NCBI GenBank assembly: GCA_002429385.1
Contig: DIZL01000006.1
Span: 40,816 to 104,815 of the forward strand
Reading direction: 5' to 3'
Length of the DNA: 64,000 nt
Origin: Prolixibacteraceae bacterium UBA6029
GTDB taxonomy: Bacteria > Bacteroidota > Bacteroidia > Bacteroidales > Prolixibacteraceae
Position numbers and translations under genes: made by a program. The notes under the pieces were generated by a model. The model was not told the DNA's origin, searched no databases, and worked only from the letters and a program-made list of their open reading frames with translations. Below, piece after piece: positions 55,992 to 64,000 of this stretch (position 1 is the first letter of the stretch; the number at the start of each line of letters is the position of its first letter).

Positions 55992-56225
55992 TTACAGGAG
56001 TCCTTCCACTAAAATATCTTCATCCAGATCTTCCCAATGTATTCCTTCACCATCGCCAATAAATCTCCAGTTGTTTCTTTGTTTGGATGTTGCATCCCTC
56101 AGTGAAGGAAACCAATTAATTGGAACAGAAAGTTCGCGTCCGTCATCTAAAATGAGATACATTTTAAAATCGTCGAACCAAATATCTACAGCATTGGTTG
56201 ATTTAATAATTTGTAAAACGCTCAT
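55992..56225 (-). CDS. DUF2442 protein
   Basis: 77 aa from ATG 56225 (MSVLQIIKSTNAVDIW). KMYLILDDGRELSVPINWFPSLRDAT and WEDLDEDILVEGLL are typical of the shorter DUF2442 group. It overlaps the end of the DUF4160 gene by 23 nt in another frame. DUF4160-DUF2442 pairs recur in bacteria and behave in genomes like toxin-antitoxin modules, which is not proven here. Confidence 0.82.
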   Translation of the reverse strand: MSVLQIIKSTNAVDIWFDDFKMYLILDDGRELSVPINWFPSLRDATSKQRNNWRFIGDGEGIHWEDLDEDILVEGLL

Positions 56226-56439
56226 CCCATTTTGTTTTAAAAAGTTCAATATTTTCCAAAACTATCTTTCTAATCTCATTTAACTCTCTTGCATTAAATC
56301 TTTTAGATCTAATCAATTCTGCATTTTTCAAAGAGAATTTTGCCGTACATCTATCCTTTTCAACGTGAATATGCGGAGGTTGGTGGTCATTTATATAAAA
56401 GAAGAACCGATATCCGCTTATTATTAATATAGTAGGCAT
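56203..56439 (-). CDS. DUF4160 protein
   Basis: 78 aa. MPTILIISGYRFFFYINDH and PPHIHVEKDRCTAKF are the hallmark of DUF4160. It is the first partner of the DUF2442 gene. Inserted between panB and the RluA-type gene. Confidence 0.85.
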   Translation of the reverse strand: MPTILIISGYRFFFYINDHQPPHIHVEKDRCTAKFSLKNAELIRSKRFNARELNEIRKIVLENIELFKTKWDERFTNY

Positions 56440-56448
56440 CTTTTTACC

Positions 56449-56580
56449 TCAAAGGTAATGAAATTCCTTTATAAATAATTCTGGGTTGATATCAAACAGT
56501 TCCAAGATCCAGGTATCAGAAGTATCATCAAACCTTCGGTGCAAAATTAAACTTTTCAGAGTGGATTCAACTTTACGCAT
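56449..56580 (-). CDS. Possible 43-aa ORF between panB and DUF4160
   Basis: ATG 56580 (MRKVESTLKS) to a stop at 56449, starting 7 nt after panB and ending 9 nt before the DUF4160 gene. The tight spacing hints at a real cistron. No family recognised; it may be a remnant. Confidence 0.3.
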   Translation of the reverse strand: MRKVESTLKSLILHRRFDDTSDTWILELFDINPELFIKEFHYL

Positions 56581-56587
56581 TAACCTC

Positions 56588-57403
56588 CTAATACTGCTCC
56601 TTCTCGTTCGGGAAATCATTTGATTTAACGTCCTGTACATACGAATTCACCGCACCCTGGATCTCTTCTGACAGGTTCAGGTACCTTCTCAGGAAACGGG
56701 GCGAAAAGGTTTGTGTGATTCCAAGCATATCATGCAGAACAAGTACCTGGCCATCGCAACCGCCACCGGCGCCAATTCCAATGACTGGAATCTTCAATGC
56801 CTTCGCCACCTTGGTGCCCAGTATAGCTGGAATCTTTTCCAGCACAATGGCAAAGCATCCGGCTTCTTCCAACAACAAGGCATCTTCAATTAGCTTCTGA
56901 GCCTCAACTTCTTCCTTGGCACGAACCGTGTAGGTTCCGTATTTATTGATCGACTGTGGCATCAGGCCCAGATGTCCCATGACGGGGATACCTGCCGACA
57001 GAATGCGTTCAACCGATTCGATAATCTCTTTTCCACCCTCAACTTTCACGGCGTCGGCATGGGTCACTTTCATGATCCTGATGGCCGAGTTCAGTGCTTC
57101 CAGTGAGTTTCCCTGGTATGATCCAAAAGGCATATCGACTACGACCAATGCACGGGTTACCGCTTTTACCACCGACTTGCCATGATAAATCATCTGGTCG
57201 AGGGTAATGGGAAGCGTGGTTTCGTTGCCCGCCATCACATTAGAGGCTGAATCGCCAACCAGGATAATGTCGATACCGGCCTGATCGACCAGTTTGGCCA
57301 TACTGAAATCGTAGGCCGTAAGCATGGCAATTTTTTCGCCCTTCCGCTTCATTTCCGAAAGCACGTGGGTAGTTACCCGTTTTATTTCTTTATAGACTGA
57401 CAT
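56588..57403 (-). CDS. panB: 3-methyl-2-oxobutanoate hydroxymethyltransferase
   Basis: 271 aa. [48 protein letters not shown]-like [14 protein letters not shown] and [20 protein letters not shown] are PanB signatures, including the metal-binding Asp residues. It makes ketopantoate for CoA synthesis. Confidence 0.95.
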   Translation of the reverse strand: MSVYKEIKRVTTHVLSEMKRKGEKIAMLTAYDFSMAKLVDQAGIDIILVGDSASNVMAGNETTLPITLDQMIYHGKSVVKAVTRALVVVDMPFGSYQGNSLEALNSAIRIMKVTHADAVKVEGGKEIIESVERILSAGIPVMGHLGLMPQSINKYGTYTVRAKEEVEAQKLIEDALLLEEAGCFAIVLEKIPAILGTKVAKALKIPVIGIGAGGGCDGQVLVLHDMLGITQTFSPRFLRRYLNLSEEIQGAVNSYVQDVKSNDFPNEKEQY

Positions 57404-57601
57404 AACTATTTGTATTCAATTCGGATACAAAAGTAAGAATTTATAGCTTGGAATATCCGCTTTCTTTCCTGCAAATGATTTCAACACAGTGTTAGTATTA
57501 AAAACCAATCGCAAAACAGTAAAATATATTTAATTATGCAATATTACGGCATCATTATTGTTGTATTAGCATAATCCAAACAAACTAAAAACACCAAAAA
57601 C

Positions 57602-58957
57602 ATGAAACGAACACTGCTTATGCTTTGCATTCTGGGAGTCTCTCTTGTTGCCTCCTCCCAGGATAAAAGTTTTGATTTATCGAATTACAAATTCCCCGAT
57701 TACAAACGCCACGAACTGGAGTTTAATTTTAACTCAAGCGGAAATGGCAGAAAATACACAACGGATTCACCTGATTATTTGAATAATGGAGTAATCTCTA
57801 AATATGTTTCTTCCTATTATTATTCTCAATCCGCCGCTGTGCTCAATTACAATTATTATTACTTAACCAGAAAGCGTATTGACTACTTACATTCCTCTAT
57901 TTCCGGTAATTATAATTATTCGTCAAGTACTGACATTAATGATAAATTAAAAGATTCTTCTCCTGGATTTGATCTTATTCTAAACGGGTCAAGAACATTG
58001 TACCTGAATGAGAGCAAGTTTTTTTTGGAAGGGATGTCAGACCTGAGTTTTAACCAAAACAATTCAAAGAGTTTCGTCAACAATCAGCTCCAGACAAAAT
58101 ACCTGTCAACTGATCTAGATCTCTCTGTCGGGCTTGGAGTTGGAATTGGTAGGATGGAGATGGTAAGCGATTTATGGCAGGCTTATTATATCCTTGAAAA
58201 ACTAAAGAAACAAAAGTCACTTTCCAAAGAACTGACCAATGACAACATTTACGAATTTGCCTATCAGGCATCCAGATTAAAAAATAAGCGGTTCTTTGAT
58301 GCCCGGCTACGGGAAATCGCTGAACTCCAGTCCCTGGATTCTTTGCTTCACCAACAGGGACTGATTGTCAATACTGACATCGCTTATTTTACTACTTTAA
58401 ACGACTACTGGAGTTATGCAAACTTTCAGGACCGGCAATCAGGAAGGGTTTTGAAGTTCTGGATTTCCCCTGAATATGCAAGACAATTTAGCAAAACCAG
58501 CGGCAACACTTCCATTCTTTCCTATAAAACCAGTCTGAGTTCGAATATATCATACAATTGCACCAAACAATTGAATCTATATTGGGAACGGCATTTTAAC
58601 GTTTTGCTTTCGAATGAATCAGTGCTTGATACGACAGGTAGAAATTACAACCAGTATCCGATGAATAACTTTAGTACCAATGTAAATTTTGGATATGGTT
58701 TCTTCCCTGACTCCAGAACCTCAATTTCAGGATCAGTGCAATATAGTCTGGAAAAATTAATTGTCGTAAATCCTCCAAGTGATTTACCTAAACTATGGAT
58801 AAATAGTGTTTACCTTAATTTTAAAGGCTATTACTATCTTTCGCCTCAACTTCAAATCACAGGTAGCTTTTTTCTGAATTACAGAGATAAAGGCTATAAT
58901 ATGACCAACAATCTTTTCACTCAATACAATCTCGGCCTTCGATACGCCATATTCTAA
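57602..58957 (+). CDS. Outer-membrane beta-barrel protein of unknown function
   Basis: 451 aa with a signal peptide (about 19 residues). Alternating polar/aromatic strands run throughout (for example SGNYNYSSS, LQITGSFFLNYRDK), and the last residue is Phe after LGLRYAI, the normal barrel-insertion end. A helical insert of about 70 residues (190-260) may plug the pore or lie in the periplasm. No known family recognised. A terminator follows. Confidence 0.7.
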   Translation: MKRTLLMLCILGVSLVASSQDKSFDLSNYKFPDYKRHELEFNFNSSGNGRKYTTDSPDYLNNGVISKYVSSYYYSQSAAVLNYNYYYLTRKRIDYLHSSISGNYNYSSSTDINDKLKDSSPGFDLILNGSRTLYLNESKFFLEGMSDLSFNQNNSKSFVNNQLQTKYLSTDLDLSVGLGVGIGRMEMVSDLWQAYYILEKLKKQKSLSKELTNDNIYEFAYQASRLKNKRFFDARLREIAELQSLDSLLHQQGLIVNTDIAYFTTLNDYWSYANFQDRQSGRVLKFWISPEYARQFSKTSGNTSILSYKTSLSSNISYNCTKQLNLYWERHFNVLLSNESVLDTTGRNYNQYPMNNFSTNVNFGYGFFPDSRTSISGSVQYSLEKLIVVNPPSDLPKLWINSVYLNFKGYYYLSPQLQITGSFFLNYRDKGYNMTNNLFTQYNLGLRYAIF

Positions 58958-59048
58958 ATCAATCAATCCAAAAAGTCGGCTCAACAGTACCCGCTCATTT
59001 GTTTCTATTCTAACCCAATTTCGTTTTGTTTATGTTTTTTGTTTAAAT

Positions 59049-59083
59049 CCTGTCGGTAGTTGAAAACCACGACAGGGTTTTTT
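59049..59083 (+). terminator. Intrinsic terminator
   Basis: CCTGTCG (59049-59055) / CGACAGG (59070-59076), then a T run. It ends the outer-membrane protein transcript. Confidence 0.75.
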
Positions 59084-59202
59084 GTTTGCCCCGACAGGGA
59101 TTAACAAGCCTGTTGGAGGCTAAACTGACCCACATTGAATACCATTCCTGTAATTTTCCCGAAAGTAATTGGGCAAGGTTTTTGCCGTACACGGTCTGTA
59201 AT

Positions 59203-59334
59203 CGAGTGGGTATTTGTGTATACCTTTCGTGTAGAATAAGAGTACCTTGTGTGTACTTTATGTGTTCATGAACACACAAGGTACACACAAGGTACACTCA
59301 ATGTACACACAAGGTATACACAAGGTGGCAGGTT
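59203..59334. repeat. Palindromic element of 11-bp units, copy 3
   Basis: Centred on TTCATGAA (59265-59272). From the centre rightward through GGCAGGTT (59334) it matches the copy at 23251-23320 with a single mismatch over about 70 bp. The left arm keeps the 11-bp phase but is diverged. Confidence 0.85.
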
Positions 59335-59425
59335 AACCCGGTTCCGAACACAATGAATGGATTACCGGATGATCAGGAATATCGGTTTCAATAAAGATAA
59401 AAGGAAATCACAGACAGGCTAAAAC

Positions 59426-59476
59426 GCAAAAATGGCATTGAACCGACAGATGCCAGTCTGCCTGTTTAATGCCATT
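59426..59476 (-). terminator. Terminator of the acetyltransferase-like gene
   Basis: AATGGCATT (59431-59439) and AATGCCATT (59468-59476) pair, with CAGA/TCTG inside. On the minus strand a run of Ts follows. It lies 92 bp beyond the stop of the gene at 59568. Confidence 0.65.
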
Positions 59477-59567
59477 CGAAAACGTGATGCCGGAAGGTGA
59501 TGCCGGCAGGAAGGGAAATCATTGTCGATGTAAATCTCTGCGAAATAATTTACAGGTTCACCGACTA

Positions 59568-60683
59568 TTAAACCCTGATGAAAATATTCTTTTTATACAT
59601 ATAGTATAGCAGAGACCAAATCAATGCCATAGCTCCCACAATACTTACAATTTGTCCAAAATCTCCCCAAAGGACAGTCCATCCCAAGAGGAATTTAGGA
59701 TTACGTGCCACTTCAACCAAATCGTACAGGAGGTAAATAAAAATGGAATTCATACCGATTACGCGGAAATAGAACGACCATTTCTTCCAGCCTTTAACAT
59801 CAATCATCCAGTAAAAGGAAGCCATCAGCAGGAAGCCTATTCCGCCTGTCAGTATATTAAATGAACTGGTCCAGCAAGCTTTGATCAGGGGATAAAATGT
59901 ACTAAGGATCAATGCGGTGGCAATGGCTGAGGCGCCTGTCAGGTACATGACTTTCAGCTTTTGAGGGTCAGTGGTCTTTTTGTCACGCAGGATATGACCG
60001 GCAACGGAACCCATTAAGGTCACTGTAATGGCCGATACAATGCAAAGTAATCCTTCGGGATCGAACACTTTACCATATAACCGACCAGGCAATATCATCC
60101 GATCGATGTATCCGTTGATGCAGCCTTCGGGAGTTAAGACCCCGGCGCCAATTCCGGGAACAGGGATGAGCAGCTGAATGATTCCGATAGCAACAAGAAT
60201 CCCTCCGAGCCAGTAAAGGCGCTGTTTAAACGATTTGGTGTAAATCACGATCATGGAAGCAAAGAAATAGGCGATCCCAATTTGAGAGAGCACGCTGACT
60301 AATCTGGGATGTTCAAAGCCATTGCTGAACACTCCGTTATAGATCCATCCCAGGAGAACCAGGATAAGGACCCGCTTTAAGGCCTTCATGGCTAATTCTT
60401 TTTTGGGAACTTTCCGTTCGAGTTTTGAAACCAGTGCGAATGGAATGGCTACCCCACTGATGAACATGAACAAGGGGAAAATCAGGTCTTCGAAATGGAA
60501 TCCGTTCCAGGGTACATGTTCCATTTGATCGGCAATGGTCTGAAGCCAGCCGGCGCCGGTATACTTGGCAAGAACAGTTATCAGGGCACCCCCTCCGGTT
60601 ATCCAGAGCATATCAAATCCGCGAAGAGCATCGAGTGATAAAAGGCGTTCACGGGAAACCGCCAAGGTAATTTTGTGTTTCAT
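59568..60683 (-). CDS. Heparan-alpha-glucosaminide N-acetyltransferase-like membrane protein (DUF5009/NagX)
   Basis: 371 aa with about 10 membrane helices. RLLSLDALRGFDMLWI is the family's opening. PWNGFHFEDLIFPLFMFISGVAIPFAL follows with the conserved His. Family members move acetyl groups across membranes to amino sugars. The presence of an exported NagZ-like glucosaminidase (1424) fits a role in amino-sugar metabolism, by inference only. Confidence 0.85.
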   Translation of the reverse strand: MKHKITLAVSRERLLSLDALRGFDMLWITGGGALITVLAKYTGAGWLQTIADQMEHVPWNGFHFEDLIFPLFMFISGVAIPFALVSKLERKVPKKELAMKALKRVLILVLLGWIYNGVFSNGFEHPRLVSVLSQIGIAYFFASMIVIYTKSFKQRLYWLGGILVAIGIIQLLIPVPGIGAGVLTPEGCINGYIDRMILPGRLYGKVFDPEGLLCIVSAITVTLMGSVAGHILRDKKTTDPQKLKVMYLTGASAIATALILSTFYPLIKACWTSSFNILTGGIGFLLMASFYWMIDVKGWKKWSFYFRVIGMNSIFIYLLYDLVEVARNPKFLLGWTVLWGDFGQIVSIVGAMALIWSLLYYMYKKNIFIRV

Positions 60684-60718
60684 AAGTTAGAGTTTAAGAT
60701 GGGATGAAGATAGTAAAA

Positions 60719-61018
60719 AAGAGAAAAAAGTCATTAGGAATGAGGAAAAAGGAATAAGGAAAGAGGAAAAGGGAGAACGGAAACAGGAGAAGGGAAAACG
60801 GAGAAGGGAGAACGGAGAAGGGAAAACGGAACCAATTATTCCTTTTTCCTTTTTCCTGATGACAGATGACCAATACTAAATTTGCATCGCTGACTCCTGA
60901 ATACTTTCTCTTTCTCTTTACCCATTTCACTTTCCTGTTTTCGTTCTCCCTTCTCCTGTTTCCCTTCTCCCTGTTTCCCTTCTCCGTTCTCCCTTCTCCG
61001 TTTTCCGTTTTTGCTGTT
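60719..61018. repeat. Large purine/pyrimidine inverted repeat
   Basis: A purine-rich arm of GGAGAAGGGA and GGAAAACGG words (60719-60832) faces a pyrimidine-rich arm (60836-61018, with TTCCCTTCTCC and GTTCTCCCTTC). It could form a long hairpin or triplex-like structure upstream of dnaK. Open frames inside it are artefacts. Confidence 0.75.
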
Positions 61019-61118
61019 TGCTGATTGCCGCTGTCTTTTTGTCACGTATAATGTCAGGATAAACCATTGTTAAAGAAAACGGGTGTCAATTCTGCCAGAT
61101 TTTTAATCCGCAGGTTTA

Positions 61119-61134
61119 TGGCACAGGGATTGAT
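61119..61134 (+). promoter_or_regulatory. dnaK: Sigma-54-like -24/-12 element before dnaK
   Basis: TGGCAC-AGGGA-TTGAT has the -24 half and spacing of a sigma-54 site, but A replaces the usual C of the -12 GC. It lies 57 bp before the dnaK ATG. Motif resemblance only. Confidence 0.4.
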
Positions 61135-61190
61135 TAAGACTGATCGGGTTTAAAAGAAACTGAAAATATAAACTAAAGAAATAGTATAAA

Positions 61191-63110
61191 ATGGGAAAAA
61201 TTATTGGAATTGACTTAGGTACCACCAATTCGTGCGTATCTGTTATGGAAGGTAACGAGCCTGTTGTTATCCCAAATAGCGAAGGCAAACGGACAACTCC
61301 ATCGATCGTTGGTTTTGTTGAAAATGGTGAACGAAAAGTAGGTGATCCGGCAAAACGTCAGGCTATTACCAACCCAACAAAGACGGTGTATTCGATTAAG
61401 CGTCTGATGGGCGAAAGCTTTTCGAACTTAACCAAGGAAATTAAGCGTGTAGCTTATACCATAGTGCAGGGTGACAACAATACTCCACGGGTGGTTATTG
61501 AAGATCGCAAGTATTCGCCACAGGAAATTTCGGCCATGATTCTTCAGAAGATGAAGAAAACGGCTGAAGATTACCTCGGTCAGGAAGTAACCGATGCTGT
61601 AATTACGGTTCCGGCTTATTTCAGCGATTCGCAACGTCAGGCAACAAAAGAAGCCGGCGAAATTGCAGGTTTAAATGTTCGCCGTATCATTAATGAACCA
61701 ACCGCTGCTGCATTGGCTTATGGTTTGGATAAAATGCACCGCGAAATGAAGATCGCCGTATTTGACTTGGGTGGTGGTACGTTCGATATTTCAATACTCG
61801 AACTGGGTGAAGGTGTATTTGAAGTAAAATCAACCGACGGCGATACTCACCTGGGTGGAGATGACTTTGACCAGGAGATTATCGACTGGTTGGCTGCTGA
61901 GTTTAAGAATGACGAAGGAATCGACCTGCGCCAGGACCCTATGGCTCTGCAACGTTTGAAAGAAGCTGCCGAAAAGGCAAAAATCGAATTATCAAGCTCA
62001 ACACAGACTGAAATCAACCTGCCATATATTATGCCGGTTAACGGGATTCCAAAACATTTGGTAAAAACCCTTACCCGTGCCAAATTCGAACAGCTTTGCG
62101 ACAAACTGATACAGGCAACCATTGAGCCTTGTAAAAAAGCGCTTAAGAATGCAGGTTTACAGGCCAGCGATATCGACGAGGTTATCCTTGTTGGTGGATC
62201 TACCCGTATCCCTGCCGTTCAGGAAAAAGTACAGCAGTTGTTTGGAAAAGCTCCTTCAAAAGGTGTAAATCCTGATGAAGTTGTAGCTATCGGAGCGGCT
62301 ATCCAGGGGGGTGTATTAACCGGTGAAGTAAAAGATGTATTGTTACTCGACGTAACTCCTCTTTCACTGGGTATCGAAACTATGGGTGGTGTAATGACCC
62401 GTTTGATTGAATCAAATACAACCATTCCAACCAAAAAGACAGAGACATTTACAACTGCAAGCGATAATCAGCCATCGGTAGAAATCCATGTGCTACAGGG
62501 CGAACGCCCAATGGCTAACGGTAATAAAACCATCGGTAAATTTCACCTCGACGGATTGCCACCAGCACAACGTGGTGTTCCACAAATTGAAGTGATGTTC
62601 GACATTGATGCCAACGGTATTCTGCATGTAACGGCTAAAGATAAAGGAACAGGCAAATCTCAATCGATCCGTATTGAAGCATCTTCAGGTTTGACTGATG
62701 CCGAAATTAAACGGATGCGTGATGAAGCTGCTGCCAACGAAGCAACAGATAAGGCTGCCCGTGAAAAGGTAGACAAGCTGAACCTTGCCGACAGTCTGAT
62801 TTTCTCTACAGAAAAACAACTGAGGGAATTTGGTGACAAATTGCCAGTCGACAAGAAAGGTCCGATTGAAGAAGCTTTGACTAAATTGAAAACTGCACAC
62901 GCTGCTCAGGACATTCCGGGAATTGATGCTGCAACGGCAGAACTGAATACGGTATTCCAGGCTGCATCGCAGGAAATGTACAATGCACAGGCACAGTCAA
63001 ACGGAGGAGAACAACAACCTCAAGGTGAGCAACATGCCAACGCCAATGCAGGCGGAAGCAGCAAACAGGATGGTGAAGTAACTGACGTTGATTTCGAAGA
63101 AGTAAAATAG
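61191..63110 (+). CDS. dnaK: Molecular chaperone DnaK (Hsp70)
   Basis: 639 aa. [17 protein letters not shown] at the start, [31 protein letters not shown] and the substrate-binding domain with [18 protein letters not shown]. It ends in a Gln/Gly-rich tail and the EEVK-type C-terminus (TDVDFEEVK). No dnaJ or grpE is next to it in this window. Confidence 0.97.
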   Translation: MGKIIGIDLGTTNSCVSVMEGNEPVVIPNSEGKRTTPSIVGFVENGERKVGDPAKRQAITNPTKTVYSIKRLMGESFSNLTKEIKRVAYTIVQGDNNTPRVVIEDRKYSPQEISAMILQKMKKTAEDYLGQEVTDAVITVPAYFSDSQRQATKEAGEIAGLNVRRIINEPTAAALAYGLDKMHREMKIAVFDLGGGTFDISILELGEGVFEVKSTDGDTHLGGDDFDQEIIDWLAAEFKNDEGIDLRQDPMALQRLKEAAEKAKIELSSSTQTEINLPYIMPVNGIPKHLVKTLTRAKFEQLCDKLIQATIEPCKKALKNAGLQASDIDEVILVGGSTRIPAVQEKVQQLFGKAPSKGVNPDEVVAIGAAIQGGVLTGEVKDVLLLDVTPLSLGIETMGGVMTRLIESNTTIPTKKTETFTTASDNQPSVEIHVLQGERPMANGNKTIGKFHLDGLPPAQRGVPQIEVMFDIDANGILHVTAKDKGTGKSQSIRIEASSGLTDAEIKRMRDEAAANEATDKAAREKVDKLNLADSLIFSTEKQLREFGDKLPVDKKGPIEEALTKLKTAHAAQDIPGIDAATAELNTVFQAASQEMYNAQAQSNGGEQQPQGEQHANANAGGSSKQDGEVTDVDFEEVK

Positions 63111-63190
63111 AAAGTCGGGAGACCGAAGACGGAAGACCGAAGACGGAAGTCGGAAGGAAAAATTGTAAATCAGTAAATTGTAAATATAAA

Positions 63191-63222
63191 AGCCCTGCCG
63201 GAGATTCCGGCGGGGCTTTTTG
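63191..63222 (+). terminator. Intrinsic terminator of dnaK
   Basis: AGCCCTGCCGG (63191-63201) pairs with CCGGCGGGGCT (63207-63217), one mismatch, followed by Ts. Confidence 0.85.
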
Positions 63223-63267
63223 TTGGGACACTGAGCAGGTGACTGTGAGTTATCTACTCTGTAAAAC

Positions 63268-63741
63268 CTATTTCAGTTCTTTCCGGTAGCAAATACTATT
63301 TACCATGCCAACGTACTGGCCGTAGTTTTCGGTCAAGGTATATCCTGACCTCGTATAAAGCCGGATGGCTTCTATCTGACGAAGGCCGGTTTCAAGAACT
63401 GCCCTGGAAAAACCTTCTACAATTGCCCATTTTTCAAGTTCATCAAGAAGTTGTGCAGCCAGATGGTTGCCGCGCATTTCAGGTAGAATAAACATACGTT
63501 TTACTTCAATGGTTTGGTCGTCGAAACGTTTAAAGCAGCCACAGCCAACAGGTTTATTTTCAGCATATACCACCACAGCGTGGTTGATGTGATCAATTTT
63601 ATTGTACTGATGATACAGTTTCTGGGTTTCTCCATTACGAAGGATCAGATCTTCGTCCAGAGCATTGACCATGCTTCTGAAATCGGTATTTTCGCTGGTA
63701 GTGCGAAGTAATTCAGCATTTGTAACTTTAATCGTATTCAT
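63268..63741 (-). CDS. GNAT family N-acetyltransferase
   Basis: 157 aa. VKRMFILPEMRGNHLAAQLLDELEKWA is the acetyl-CoA binding motif A, and LETGLRQIEAIRLYTRSGY is the usual motif B region. Substrate unknown. Convergent with dnaK. Confidence 0.88.
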   Translation of the reverse strand: MNTIKVTNAELLRTTSENTDFRSMVNALDEDLILRNGETQKLYHQYNKIDHINHAVVVYAENKPVGCGCFKRFDDQTIEVKRMFILPEMRGNHLAAQLLDELEKWAIVEGFSRAVLETGLRQIEAIRLYTRSGYTLTENYGQYVGMVNSICYRKELK

Positions 63742-64000
63742 CGTTCGGAAATATTAATCAGCTTCAAAGATCTGGATTTTTTGCCAAAGTGAATAAGAAA
63801 GCGTTGAATCTGTTAAAGTAGAATTAAGGAGAAGCATAGGAAGTATAGGAATCGTAGGAAGTTGTCACATGCATTCATCTAAAAACAAGATACCAGACCT
63901 TTACCAATTCCATAGATAAAATACAGTTTACCTACATTTTAAATACAAAAAGTCATCATTTAATACTTATAAAGTACTCAAACAGTACTTAAACTAAGGC
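63742..64000. other. Intergenic region with an 11-bp-periodic stretch at the window edge
   Basis: No gene. From about 63965 the units TACTTATAAAG, TACTCAAACAG and TACTTAAACTA follow each other at 11 bp. This may be one arm of another palindrome-family element cut by the window end. Confidence 0.4.

Noticed and set aside
60694..61045. Lys/Glu-rich small proteins read from the purine repeat
   Set aside because: The frames are produced by the repetitive purine tract on both arms and have no start context or protein-like composition.

Overview
The window is a 64 kb stretch of a Bacteroidota chromosome, most likely Bacteroidales or a close relative. The signs are promoter -7 boxes of the TAnnTTTG type, few Shine-Dalgarno sites, a T9SS-type sorting module, lipoproteins, DUF4831, DUF1080 and FISUMP proteins, and a NagZ/serine-hydrolase fusion. 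No rRNA, CRISPR array, integrase or transposase was recognised. One tRNA (Val, UAC) is present.

Layout. 0-6 kb: a partial beta-helix lipoprotein, a GH3/beta-lactamase-fold fusion, a small HTH protein and a DUF1080 protein. 6-11 kb (minus): a molybdenum hydroxylase operon (xdhC, mocA-like, 2Fe-2S subunit, Mo-binding subunit). 11-13 kb: a membrane protein and two overlapping Rossmann oxidoreductase genes, one with an in-frame amber codon. 13.5-18.4 kb: acetyl-CoA synthetase, an OXA-type beta-lactamase homologue with an altered active site, and a POT peptide transporter. 18.8-23 kb: an orphan FIST-sensor histidine kinase, an AAA/DUF4143 ATPase and an EVE-domain protein. 23.4-29.4 kb: NAD(P)HX repair enzyme, DUF4831, an MFS transporter and a dipeptidase. 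29.5-39 kb: an accessory region with a FISUMP protein, hicAB, a higBA-like pair between direct repeats, a GH38-like protein and a Septu (ptuAB) anti-phage pair. 39-44.5 kb (minus): citrate lyase genes citD-E-F-XG-C. 45-47.2 kb: decayed DUF5681-like genes, a small secreted protein and tRNA-Val with two tandem tRNA-derived fragments. 47.3-64 kb: mostly housekeeping genes (folC, PhoH, mtaB, an IMPase, a GT2, an RluA-type synthase, panB, dnaK), plus a second AAA/DUF4143 gene and a DUF4160/DUF2442 pair.

Most interesting signals. (1) Both AAA/DUF4143 genes, 28 kb apart and on opposite strands, have three palindromes upstream of the form TTCnnTT-(2-3 nt)-AAnnGAA. These are phased at exactly 32 bp and centred about 40, 72 and 104 bp before the start codon. 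The arm letters differ between the genes, which looks like a gene-specific operator or target array. (2) A dispersed family of about 130-bp near-palindromes is built from 11-bp units (consensus near TACACACAAGG) around a TTCATGAA centre, with at least three copies here. (3) A class D beta-lactamase-like lipoprotein has lost both the catalytic Ser and Lys of the SxxK motif. (4) There are smaller oddities in start codons, terminators and repeats. All functional claims rest on reading motifs by eye; no database search was run.
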